Shown: positions 24,813 to 36,137 of the stretch, one piece after another
Layout: each line of letters begins with the position of its first letter
Numbering within the stretch: position 1 is the first letter of the stretch
Source: Podospora comata
Lineage: Eukaryota > Ascomycota > Sordariomycetes > Sordariales > Podosporaceae
NCBI GenBank assembly: GCA_017354895.1
Contig: CP071498.1
Location: 1,922,001 to 1,986,000, forward strand
DNA length: 64,000 nt
Reading direction: 5' to 3'
The notes under the pieces: generated by a model
Databases searched by the model: none
What the model was told of the DNA's origin: nothing
Seen by the model: the letters and a program-made list of their open reading frames with translations, nothing else
Program-made: the position numbers and the translations under genes

Positions 24813-27800
24813 CACACACACACACACACACACATACACACACAAATATTTTGAGCGAAATTTACATACATACGTTTTATACGGGCAGGCATTATGCCCC
24901 GTTTGACACACGCTTTGTTTTCCCTCGTCCCCTTGTTCTTTGTGTGAATGATCTATCTCCGATGCTTTTTGATTTTGATTTTTTCCCCAATCGCCGAAAG
25001 GTGGGTTTCGTGTACCATTGTGGCCAGAACCCCCCCCTCTCCTCTTTCTTTCTCGAATCTGAGTGGTCTGTCTTAAGCCGTCCAATAAGACTTGATACCA
25101 CCACCGAGTTTTGGTGTACCTATCATGTACCGACAGAGTGGTAAAGCGGTCAGCAAGTTCATCATGGGACATGTGGTTGGGTTTTTTTCTCATTCCCCAC
25201 TGTTTACCAGCAAAGCGGTTAATGCGCATAAAGAAAGGGGGGACAGACAGAACCGGTGAACCGGTTTGGCGGGGCGGAGCGGGGGCGCCGAGGAGTGAAC
25301 GGATTGTCGGGATTTTTTGTTTTTTTGTCCAAGCGACAAAGAAAGAAATGAGACAAGTTTTTTTCTTCATTTTCCCTCTTTTTTCTTTTTATTTTCTTTT
25401 TTTTAGTCTTTTGGGGCTTGGTTGGGTAAGGGCCACTATACGAGGGGTCCGGCGGTTTGGTTGTTGGGTATGGGGTTGGCTGGGGGTCAACGGGGGTTGG
25501 AAGGTAAGGGAGGGGGACGATCTTCTCCTGAGAATTTGATGTTGGGTAGGTGGGTGCGAACCCGAGGGTTTGGGTTTCTCCAAGCTTTTTCCATGGATCG
25601 GGGATTAATCAGAGAGATGGGTTTTTGGAGGCGGATACGCGATATGATGAAAGGGACTGAGGGGATGGGGAAGTCTTTGAAGGACAAAGTGATAACTTTT
25701 GCCAAGTTACCAACCCCATTACTTCGTCGATGCACAAAAAATGGCTATTCAGCACCAAGAGAACAATGAAACTCGCTGCATTAAAACCACCTCTTTAACA
25801 TATCACCAGCGTCCACGAACCCGCCAGCACGGAAAGGGAGGGTCGCGCTCCCATCCGACAGGTTCACGTCCTCCACAAGCGCTGTCTCACAAAGCCTTTC
25901 CTTCCTTCCTTCCTTTCCCTCCCGATCCTTTCCCGTCACGTCACGGAGCCAACGACCGCCCAACTGCCAGTTTGGATGCTCGGTCACGAGCCGTGTTTAT
26001 GCCTGGCTGGCTAGCTGAGGACCATCATGCCAGCCAACCAAGCCTGCATTTGCTGTGAGGTAGGTATCAGGCAATCCCAACTCTTGATGGGCGGGACCAA
26101 ACAGCTCGAGGTAAAAAACCCAGCCGAGGGGTCGCGGCCAGATCTGTGTATCAGCATGGTGGGCGGTAAATGAAATCTGTGGCGCGTTTTTCTGGAGGGG
26201 TCGTCATTGTGCAACCTAACCGCCAGCCCAGCCTGTTCGGGACGTAGAAGAGTGTTGACAAACACCAATCCAAACCTTCCTTCTTTCAAAACCGGCCCCC
26301 CTCTCTCCGACCATCATCATCATCATCACCACTTACCATCGTGTTCAACACTGTGATATCTTCTGCAGCAGTACCTAGCAGCAAAAGAAGTCGGGGTCGC
26401 TATACCCATCACGCTGCTGCCCCTACAGCCGGAACTGTCCAAATATCGAGATCTAGACCACCCCCCAAGCCTTCCTTCCCTTCAAGATTCCCGATCGGGA
26501 ACCAACGGTGCTACGTATGGATGCCACCCAACATAGTAGCAGCATAATTACCTGTGCGTTTGCATTTGCGAAACATGGTGTATTCACGGCGATACACCTT
26601 GCCTGTTGGTGTTTAGCCTCACGATTTGGGGAGCTCCACGTTGCAAAGTTCTTTCTTGGGAAGTCTTGGGAAGGAGGTTTACCAAGATTTCGGCTTCGCT
26701 TGGGGGGCTTGGGGGGGAAAAGGTACTTTGGTGTTTTATGCGCACGGGTGCTGGGTTCAGATGGCTGGGTTGTTATGCCCAGAGGTTCTAGACATGGGAG
26801 TTGTTGGGGGGCATGTGGTTAGGCTTGCGAGCTGTGCCTAGGTATGGTGGTTTTGCTTTGGGCATCCTGCGTATGCAGTGCACGCCGGGTGATCGAAAAA
26901 GAGGTCATCACGAAAGTTATTGTGTCTCTTTTCGACACAACAAAGTCAGAGAGTCGAAGTTCTTTTGAGGAGTCAATGATATTGAACTAATGATTTTATC
27001 AACAAGAGCGATGGATATCAGTGCCCTCAGTAAAACCCCACCGATGACTTTGCGTTAATCAAACTTTGGTGTTCAATCCTCCACCCAACTTCCCCAGCCG
27101 ACCCGGCTGGCCGGATCCAAGTCCTCTTCAAAGTTCCGAGTTTGTCGGAAATTGATGAGTCCGACAACAGCAAACTAAAATGTTTTGGTCTCCGAACCAT
27201 CAATCCACCAGCATCTACAAAGCTTCCCCTCCAGACAGTCTCCACGTTCTTTCGCTTCTTACCATTTCAGTTGGGAGGAGGAAAATGTCAGATCTTCCCG
27301 AAACTGCGGGGTGATGGATGGATGGTGGTTGCCTTAGGTTAACAGCGAATGGTTGTTGCTGTTGGTTTGCTCGGTACCAGATGGTTTCCTTTCCCCTCCC
27401 CGTTTTGACCAACACTTTGCACTAAGGAAACGGAGGGGATGTTTTAGTGCTTAGCGCTGAATCTGGGTGCAGTTGTTGCTCACAGGGCTCTGATTTCCTG
27501 ATGACATGGAGATACTGTATAAGAGGGGTAAAATGCAAGAGTGCTGCTACGTCGGCAGTCAGGCTAATTCTTATGCTGGGTAAAAAGGTGTGTGTGAAAG
27601 AGAAGGGGGGGGTCTGTGCGTCCTGCTGCAGCAGTGAGGGTGGTGATTCACGGACGTGAAAGGGAGTCATGTCACAGATGGGGGGGGGGGAATTTGGAAA
27701 AGAAAAAAAAAAAGTGAACAGATAGATGGTAGGTGAAGGGGGTGGCGAAATGTGAGTTGTTTAGCTGGTCATGGTGGGCAAGAGTCATTAAGTTGGCTGT

Positions 27801-28540
27801 GAGGGAAACGTCTTCGGCTGGTGTTGGTGAGGTTGGTGAGCTGTGCTGTCTGTGGTCGAGATAGAGGGAGAGGATCTGGACTTGGAAGCTGGGAACGATG
27901 GTGGCTGGCTGAAGTCTTTGTGGTGGTCTCTGCCTGTCAGGCTGTTACTGTCGCATCTGTCTTCAGCCCTGCCTGCATTTTCGTTGTCCGATGATACTCT
28001 ATTGGGAAGCCTCAGTGACGTGGTGAGCTGAGCCTAGAACATCGGTATCAGGGGCTACAGCCGTCTCGATGCCTTGTTCGGCATTTGCCAGTGCGACAAC
28101 TGGTTGTGATCAGGTCTCTCAACTCACACGATCCATGGACCCTACGAGACAAATTGAGCCGGAGAAGCTTGAGAGACGGACAACAAGCGCGGTTGGCGTG
28201 TCATGCTTCTCAGAAAAGGGTCTCTTTACCATCAAGCAGGTCACAAATGGGCATGATATGAACAGATCTTGTGCCTGCTGGAAGCTGCGGGCACTTACCT
28301 CGCTGACCTTGCAACCTCGCGAAACAAATGCATTCTCTTGTGGCTCAAAACACAAGGCAATCCCGAGATTAATATCTACTCATTACGAGTGCAGTAACTC
28401 CACCAAACCAAAGAAAACCGTCAAAACGCTAACGATAGCAAAACGACCATATCGATACGCTTGTTTCACCCTCAACGCCGTCCATTTCCTCATGCCCAAT
28501 TGACGACGTCTTCTTTTTTTCTTCTTTTTTTTCTCAACCC
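24039..28540. other. Gene-poor region, about 4.5 kb
   Basis: No convincing gene is seen between the zinc-module gene and clr2. The tract holds a GACA/CA compound microsatellite, T-rich runs near 25315-25405, a TTCC run near 25898-25920 and G-rich stretches near 27605-27690. A 144-codon frame at 28069-28503 beside the clr2 3' end has no recognisable content. Confidence 0.5.
24777..24844. repeat. Compound (GACA)n(CA)n microsatellite
   Basis: About eight GACA units pass directly into about fifteen CA units, with a TACA break near the end. Confidence 0.95.
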
Positions 28541-30307
28541 TCATTGTGTCTCCTCCACCAATCCCCTACTCAGCTTAAACTCCCCATGAACCGCCAACCC
28601 AAACGTCTGCTTCCTCGTCACGCGCTTCTGGATCGCCCCCAGATTACCGCTCGCCCCCCGATTGTTCAAGTAGCTCGGTGGCTCATCCACCTGTCCCCTC
28701 TCAACCCACTGTTTGCACAGATCCGCGTTGACCAAACTCATGATCTTTGTCGAGACATAAAACCTGCCAAGCACATCTCCCTCCAGCTTCGTCGTCGTCG
28801 TAAACTGCCGGTCCTCCTCTGTAGCAGCGGGCTGAAGCGTCTTCAGCGAAAGCACCACCCAGTACCACGCCATCGACTTGTTCTTCTCAAATGCGTTCCT
28901 CCCCGCAATCTCCTCAGCACACGCCGGGCCCAGCGTGTCGGGCGGTGCAGCACCCGGCGGCGGGACGCCAGCCGGGGCGCGAACCGGACGGATGAGCTTT
29001 CCCTGAAATCGCAACACCGGTTTGGAGTTCTGCTGCCCCGTCGGGATGAGATATTGAATCTGCTCCACATGCATGATGCCAACCGCCGGAACAGAAGCGT
29101 CAGCCGGTTGCTGCTGGGAGCCGTCTGCCGGCAGTCCGAGCTGGACCCTGATGGGGTCGTTAACCATGATCATCTCGGCGCCAAAGTATACTCCCTGAAA
29201 ACACTTCAGGCGGAAGAGATTATCGTCCGTGGGCGCGTCGTGGATCTTATTGAAGAAGGAGAAGCAGTCGTTGATGCTCCTGGCTGCGAGTTTGGACGCC
29301 TCGAGACCCACGGTTTGCAGCGCCTGTTGCTGTTGGGCAGCATCTTTGCCGCGACGTTCGTTTTCGCTGAGGGCCAGCCAATCGACCTCGTCGAAGGGTT
29401 TGCCTCTGAGATGGGCCGGAGAGTCTGGCACACTAAACGTGAGGAACGGGCGCATGGTCGAGGCGTCCTTGACAACGACGTCTTGCTGAAGCGTCGCGTG
29501 GCCCAGGGGCGCGATTTGAAACTCGTAGCTAGTATCTGGTGCACCAGGCTGTGCGCCTGGTCGAAGAGTGATGGCGAAAACGATGCCTAGCCGCCAGGCG
29601 GTGAACCTGTACCAGACCATCTCCCCAACACGGAAGACATTAAAAAGCCCAGTCGTGCCCGGGGGCATTGGTATCCGTGGTGGCTGTGCTGGAACCTGTT
29701 GCGTTTGTTGCTGTTCGGGGTGGACAGATACCGCTTGTGAGCGAGGAGGTGTTGAGTTTTGCACCGCTGCCGAGCCGGTGGCAGGGTTGGCTTCCCACGC
29801 CGCGATAGCGTCTGGTCGTTTTTTCTGCTGAGCCTCGACATATCTGGCACAAAGATCGCAAGGGCACTGGCTGGGGTCTCGTGAATCGCTGGCGAGCCAT
29901 AAAGCGTGACTGGCAAACTCGCCCGGGGTACGGTAGAGGGACTTTGCACCTGCTGGGTGTCCATACAAGTAATAATCCCTGGCCCCGTCTTTTCTGATAG
30001 CTACTCGCAACTCGTACCCCTTTGGAAATGCCGAAAGTATGAATTGGCGTTCTGTGTAAGGTAGGCATCAGCATCTCCTGCTCCCACCAACACGCAAAGG
30101 GAGCTTACTGTCATCTTTCGGCGCAAGCTGCATCCCAAGATGTCCTCCAATGATCACTTGCCATCGTTCAAGTTGTGTTACGTCCTGGTCTTCGCCCATA
30201 TCAAGGGGCTTCTGGTCCAGGTCTTGGTAACTCTGACCATCACTGCGGGCAATGCTGATGGGCCAGTAGTCGGCGTTCGTATCGTCCTTAGCCGCCGAAC
30301 TCGCCAT
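28541..30307 (-). CDS. clr2: Transcription-silencing protein Clr2 (cryptic loci regulator)
   Basis: In fission yeast, Clr2 is part of the SHREC histone-deacetylase/remodelling complex that silences heterochromatin. Two exons are proposed: 30307-30109 and 30051-28541. The 57-nt intron joins the N-terminal 66 codons to a frame that continues RQFILSAFPKGYELRVAIRK. The product is 569 residues. After the short N-terminal region comes a Clr2 N-terminal-type segment (DYYLYGHPAGAKSLYRTPGE, then CPCDLC), a Gln/Pro-rich linker and the main C-terminal domain (for example VFRVGEMVWYRFTAWRLGIV and ENERRGKDAAQQQQ). The CPCDLC pair may bind zinc. Assignment rests on my recognition of the overall pattern, not an alignment. 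The gene is transcribed away from the SUN-family gene. Confidence 0.8.
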
Positions 30308-30668
30308 CTTCCTATTACTGTACCTTTGGATAATTCATAAAGTGTTGTTGAAGCTGAGTGGAAGATGCAAGTTGCAAGTTGGACAACGTAATCCACCCAT
30401 CTGGAAGTTATGTGGTCCGTGCCATGTTGGCTGTGAGTTTGCTGTTTTGTGGCGCTGCGCACGTGAGAAACACGTGAGTAACCGCACTTATACCAAGGAT
30501 GGCCGTAGCGACTGTCTTCAAGCTCAAACCATGCGGGGCTATCAGTCTCATGACAGGAATCAGGCCCCAAGTGTCGCTTCATGATGTGTTTTCTGTAACA
30601 ATTTTACCTCGGACACCAGCTGATCGTGGTCTACTTTGTAGGTACCTCCAGTCTGAGAAGGACACATG

Positions 30669-30821
30669 CTAATGACTGACCAACCCTCGAGAGGAGCTGT
30701 TGCGCCATATGGCGGCGTTTTCCATGGTCTTCATGGACTCGATACCGAGAATTTCAGCACCCCTGATGATAGGGTTGTTTTTCCGAGGCAAAGCAGTGAG
30801 CATGCTGTTAACGGGGCCCAT
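30669..30821 (-). CDS. Possible 50-residue protein, unknown
   Basis: A minus-strand frame begins MGPVNSMLTALPRKNNPI and ends AAIWRNSSSRGLVSH. Its composition looks protein-like, with a mix of hydrophobic and charged residues (IRGAEILGIESMKTMENAA) rather than low-complexity chance sequence. A CAG acceptor-like site with a CTGAT branch-like site lies just upstream of the ATG, so it might instead be the last exon of a spliced gene; I found no matching upstream exon. It is not recognised. Chance opening is a real alternative. Confidence 0.25.
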   Translation of the reverse strand: MGPVNSMLTALPRKNNPIIRGAEILGIESMKTMENAAIWRNSSSRGLVSH

Positions 30822-32757
30822 TTGGGGACCTGAAGGCGTATCAGCACCAGATCAACCACAGATCATGATGGACGGTAGGCTGGTCCTAGTACTGGGAATG
30901 ACGCCGATTCTGGTCTACGCGATTGGAATCACCGGATTCTCGCAGTTGGGGAGGCAGAGAACACAACCTCAAGAGCGCAAGGAGGGGTTCAGATTGTTGG
31001 TATTCTCATAACACATGGCATCCTATCATCCCGTGGTCTCTGATCGATTGCTGCTATCCTTTGTTCTTGCAGCCGTGTACCGGTATCTACAATTTAACCT
31101 GTTGTCCAACTCCAAAAAGAATATTTTTCAGATACCAATTACTGGTTCCATGCTCAAGACTTGCCTCTGCCCAGTACTTTCAAGCACATGACTATGCAAG
31201 TGAACTCAACACCTCACATGAAAATGACTTTCAAAAAAAGGTCAAGACCAGAGAGGCGTAGAGCAGATTCAGACCGCCTCCCCAAAAAAAATCACCCCAT
31301 ATCACAAGGTACTCGCACAACATATACCAGCACCAATAACACCAGCTCTGCCACCCGGCTGTAAAGCTGCCCAATATGCATTTCCATGCAAGGCATATAT
31401 CCGCACACTGTTGCTTACTCATAACAACACAACACATCTCCAAACACGATAGGCCCGAAGACCCGACGAAAGTACGGGTTGCCCTCCCTTTTCAGCGAAG
31501 CACTGAGCAAGACCGAGTCAGTCAGTAAAAGACGGGAAATGATAAGATCAACAAGCTCGAGGAGAAAGAACAGTTCACCGCTTAGACACTGGTCTGAGCA
31601 GTAATCCATACTGTGAGCTGACCGCTCAAACTGAAGCCTTGTCCGATCTCTACCCTCCATGATGCTGATGGTTGGTTTCCATGTTTCCACATGTCGTTTC
31701 GCGGCACAACACCTGTTTGCTGCCCATCAACCCAAGAATATCTCTTGCCAAACACAAAACCCAAAAAAGGAAAAAAAGGGAAAAAAAAGGAAGGAAAAGA
31801 AGGAAAAAAAAAGAAGAAGAAAAAAGAAAAAAGAAAGATTCCTTTGACAACTCCGGTCGAAAAAAAAACAAAAAAAAAACGGCCTTGCGTCATGTCGCCG
31901 CACGGTTGACGAGGGAATTGGGCTCGACACCTCCCAATCTCCCCTGAGCCACCACACCGCCAACACATTGTTAACGGCCGACTCCAAAATGGATTTTCCC
32001 CAGCCGGAAGCACGCAACGGAAGAGAGAGAGAAAAAAAAGAAAAAAGAAAGAAAAAAAAGGAAAGGAAAAAAGAGTCTCCAAAAAGGCGGGATGAAATGA
32101 GATGAAAGAAAAAAACATGTCTCCGGAATCGAGCCTAAACAGGGATTTCTTTCTCGATTCTCCCTCCAGCTTGATTCGATCTGCTGTCAGGCACGGAAGC
32201 TCGCCCGTGCAAAAAGCTCATTTCATCCTGGTTCCCGCTCTGGGCCTAGCGCACTCAATCTCCTCAGCTGCGGCTCCCATTGGCCAACACGTGCTGTTCC
32301 TGACAGCAACCCCTGCGACATGACCCTTACTGCCGAGATGAGCCACACCAGGAACACACCAGGAACCGGATCAAACATGTCTCCTGATTGGGCCGTCCTT
32401 GAGGCTATCGAGAACCGCTCCCATCCCCCCAGAAAAAACGTGGAGACACAAACTCCTCCCCCAACTCCATTGTGGACATCTCTCTCACCTCTTCTCAGTC
32501 CTCAACCTTGCACAACCTTGCACACACAGGGCCGCATCCACATTCTCGTTCTGCATCCAGAACGTCCTCTCCTTTTTTTCGTCTCTCTTTTCCCTCTTTC
32601 CTTTTCCCGGCCCCTTGTCAATCTTTTCGATCTCGATATCGACGACGACGACAACGACGACGACAAGGTCGGTCGCCAGTCAGACACATTCGCTACCATC
32701 TCGGCCTGGCCTCACACTCTTTTCTGCTATGCGCCGCTGACAGAGATATCTGCGACC

Positions 32758-32765
32758 ATATAAAA
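32758..32765 (+). promoter_or_regulatory. TATA-like box of the SUN-family gene
   Basis: The sequence ATATAAAA lies about 150 bp before the start codon and follows a CT-rich tract. This is the usual layout of a strongly expressed fungal wall-protein promoter. Confidence 0.45.
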
Positions 32766-32911
32766 CAGCCCACAGTTTGAAAAACAAGGAGCGGTGGAGA
32801 CGAAGCCATCCCAGGGGCAACACCGCAACTCGGGTCAACCTTGTGTCGTCTGAGACGCGACGAACACACGACTTCAGATCTTCAACTCTTTCAACCAAAC
32901 ACACCACAACC

Positions 32912-34469
32912 ATGAAGCTCACAACTACGCTTCAGGCCGTCATCGGCTCGGCCTCGTTTCTCTTCGCGGCCCAACCCGCTCTTGCAGGCCACGTCCACGG
33001 CGGCCACCGTCACGCACACGAGAGATATGCCAGGAGGCAGAACCACCACAGCCACATGGCCGGAGAGGTCATTGGTGCCTCCAGAATCGCTGCGAGAAAG
33101 GCCCCATGCTCCTTGCCGGATGATCCCGACCTCGTGCGCGTTCCCGGTGACGTTAACAACGGCTTTGCCATGAGCCCTGATGAGCCTTGCGAGGACGGAA
33201 AGTGGTGCCCGATTGCTTGCAGGTCCGGAAAGGTTATGGCCCAGTGGAAGCCACACACAAAATATACCTATCCGGAATCCATGGTGAGTGGTCTGCTGCT
33301 GGCTTCGTAGCGTGTACCGGGTTGGTGGCTGACATCCCCTAGTATGGCGGTCTGTACTGTGATGGCGGCAAGCCCATGAAGCCATTCAAGGAGAAGCCAT
33401 ACTGCGTTGATGGCACTGGCGCCGTCAAGGCCGTCAACAAGTGCGGCAAAGTCGTGTCTTTCTGCCAGACCGTTCTTCCCGGCAACGAAGCCATGATCAT
33501 CCCAACAGATGTCTCCGACACCATGACCCTTTCCGTTCCAGATGCCTCGTACTGGGCCCAAACCGCCGCTCAGTGAGTTCCTCCAATTCCAGCCGATCTC
33601 TGCCTCATCGTGATGCTAATCCCAGATAAAGTTATTATGTAAACCCCCCAGGAGTCGATGCCTCCAGGGGTTGCGTGTGGGGCAAGATCACCGAGGCGAT
33701 CGGCAACTGGAGTCCTTACGTCGCCGGCGCCAACACCCAGAGGAGCGGAGAAACTTTTGTCAAGATCGCCTGGAACCCCGAGTACATGACCACCGACAAC
33801 TCCAAGAACACGCCCACCTACGGCCTCAAGATCGAATGCCCCGACGGCGGCTGCAACGGTCTCCCCTGCGTCATCGATCCCACCAAGAGCGGAGTGGGTG
33901 GTGTGGAAAGCCCCAACACCGCCAGCGTCGATGGCGGCGCCAACTTCTGCGTCGTGACCGTCCCCAAGGGCAAGACCGCCAACATTGTCGTCTTTAACAC
34001 CGACGGCTCGACTGGCGAGAAGCCCAAGCCCAAGGAGGAACCCAAGCCCAAGCCCAAGGAGGAGCCAAAGCCAACCCCCAAGCCAGAGCCAACCACCGTC
34101 GCCAAGGTCCCCAAGACGACCGCCGCTCCTCCAAGCAGCACCACCGAGGCCGCCTTCTCCATCAAGAAGGTCAACCCAACAACCTCCAAGTCATGGTCCT
34201 CCGAGTCCACCTCGGACCCCTACTTTATGGGTGGTATCTTCCTGGAAAGCACAGCCGTTGGTAAAACCAAGACCTACTCCGACATCGAACCGACCGCCAC
34301 TGCCGAGACCGTCACCACCACCGAAGCCGACGGAGCCGATTCCAGAGCCGCCGCCGCTGCTGCTGCTGCTTCAACTTCCCCAAGCAACGAAGGGGGTGCT
34401 GCCGACCACGGCGGAAGCGCCATTGCCGGCCTTGTCGTCGCCATTGTTGCTGCTGCTGCCTTGCTTTAA
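32912..34469 (+). CDS. SUN-family (GH132) secreted wall protein with GPI-anchor signal
   Basis: SUN-family proteins act on beta-glucans in the fungal wall during septation and morphogenesis. Three exons are proposed: 32912-33283, 33343-33572 and 33632-34469, with two introns of 59 nt. The product is 479 residues. It starts with a signal peptide (MKLTTTLQAVIGSASFLFAA, cleaved after ALA). A His-rich stretch (HVHGGHRHAHERY) follows. The SUN domain covers about residues 65-330, with many Cys, GGLYCDGGKPMKPF, YYVNPPGVDASRGCVWG and NWSPYVAGANTQRSGETFVK. A Lys-Pro-Glu repeat (KPKPKEEPKPKPKEEPKP) forms a spacer, then a Ser/Thr-rich region, and the C-terminus GGSAIAGLVVAIVAAAALL is a GPI-addition signal. 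Wall or membrane anchoring is inferred from that tail, because many SUN proteins lack it. Joining at the second intron, AAH|YYVNPP, avoids a stop and restores the family motif. Confidence 0.9.
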
Positions 34470-35519
34470 AGCCGTCCTTTCGATGACTTGTTTCTTTTCG
34501 CTCAACAAGCGACTCTCTTTTTTTTTCCTTTCGATTCGATTGAACAGATACGACTTTCACCCCCTTCTTTTAAAGCCGACGAAGACGACCCTAATCCGCC
34601 AGATACAAAGCGCCTAATGACTCGTCAGCTGAACTTGTACATACCTTTTTTGTTCGATCTTCTTCGCCAAAACACTTTACACCGGCGGCCTAGTGTCTAT
34701 TATTATTCTTTTTCACCGGAAGCGACCAACCATCGACGACTGGTTCGATACACTTTTTGTTTTTTGCTTTGCCGGCATTCACTCTTGCCCAACGACATTT
34801 CTTCGAAGAGAGTTCAGCGAGCGAATATTTGTTGATATTTCGACACACATTTGGGTTGTTGCTTTTTTTTTTCTTTTCTTCTGCTATTTGTTGAGCCAGA
34901 GTTTTTTTCTTGCGCGATATACCCCCATTTTTTGTCTTTGCTTACTTACAATGGTTGGGCCCGTTTTCGAGGTCATTTTGCTTTTTTGCTTGCTGAAAGG
35001 AGTTGCTGTGGTTGTTTTTGTTATTACGAAGTAGGAAAACATGATGGATGGGTTGGTTGGTTGGTTGGGGGGTTGGCGGGGGAGGGGGAGGGGGAAGAGG
35101 TTAGGGAAAAAACATCATGGGAGGGGGAGGAAGGGGAAGTGTCATGTCTGGCTGGGAGACCTTCAGCTTGGAAGGGTTGGAAACGAACGAACTCTGTATG
35201 TTGGGAGGGGGAATGGCTGGTTTATCAATGATGGGCGGTTTTGCCAACGAACTGGACGCGGACCAACTTTTTATGCCCCCCATCTCCCTTTCTGAGCAAG
35301 AGGTGGCGGACAGACAATGAGGTATATAAGGGAATGAAAAATGAAGATGATTTGACGATGGTAAAAAAAAAATAAAAAAAAAGGGAAAAAAAAAGATAAC
35401 ACTTGATCCTCTTTCCGTGCTGCTGGTTGTGAATGTATTGGTTGAATGATGGTTATCTTGATGACGAAAGCTGGGTTGGTTGGTGGAGGAAGAAAAGAGC
35501 AAACACCTGATTTTCTGGG

Positions 35520-35552
35520 GAGGAGGAGGAGGAGGAGGAGGAGAGAGAGGGG
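35520..35552. repeat. (GAG)n / purine tract
   Basis: About nine GAG triplets followed by GA pairs form a pure purine strand. Confidence 0.9.
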
Positions 35553-35924
35553 GGCGGGCGAAAAAGAAAAGAGGAGGGGCCACGACCAAAGTTTTGTTGA
35601 AGCAAGTGTAACGGCCGCACTCTCCCTTCTTATTAACCCACATTTCAGACACGACACGACTCAGACATTTTTTTCTCCCTCGGGTATGACGACAACCCTT
35701 TGTGGCACATTCTCATTTCATGAATACCACGAGATGAATGTGTGAATGGCTAAACGGTAATCCTTCACATGTTCACATACTTTGTCGAATAGAGCAAGGG
35801 CACTCTTTAGTGCGGTGGTGGGCTCGAGCAGCGCTCTCACCAAGTTCTAACTGTGGTGGTGTATGGATTGCACAAGGGACATTTCCCGTCAGGGAATTTT
35901 TTATTTTTCTTCAGTAGACAAACC

Positions 35925-35972
35925 AGAAAATGAGACAGAGAATGAGACAGAAAATGAGACAGAAAATGAGAA
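35925..35972. repeat. 12-nt minisatellite, four copies
   Basis: The unit AGAAAATGAGAC repeats four times head to tail, with one or two base changes, just before an A run. Confidence 0.9.
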
Positions 35973-36137
35973 AAAAAAAAACCACACACAGTATATATCC
36001 AAAAACAATTCCCATGCCTTGCTTTAGCACAACTCTTCCACCACATCCCACCCTATCCTAACAAACAGGCCTCTCCCTCCTGCCACTACCCCCTACCCCT
36101 AACCACCAACACCTTTCACCAGCACAGCAAAACACCC

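Larger units (their letters stand above)
30308..32911. other. Divergent intergenic region between clr2 and the SUN-family gene
   Basis: This 2.6 kb is mostly noncoding. It holds a possible 50-codon gene on the minus strand (listed separately), A-rich purine tracts at about 31745-31890 and 32025-32075, and a pyrimidine tract at about 32560-32620 ahead of a TATA-like site. Confidence 0.5.
34470..36137. other. Intergenic: 3' regions of SUN-family and membrane-protein genes
   Basis: The two genes converge here. No gene is seen. The tract is rich in T runs, GGTT/GGGG stretches (about 35050-35100), a GAG repeat at about 35520-35550 and a 12-nt tandem repeat at 35925-35972. Confidence 0.5.

Noticed and set aside
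28069-28503. 144-codon plus-strand frame beside the clr2 3' end
   Set aside because: No domain, no conserved pattern and no clear promoter. Possible but unsupported.
35925-35972. CRISPR-like regular repeats
   Set aside because: The units are directly adjacent with no spacers, in a eukaryotic genome; this is a plain minisatellite.
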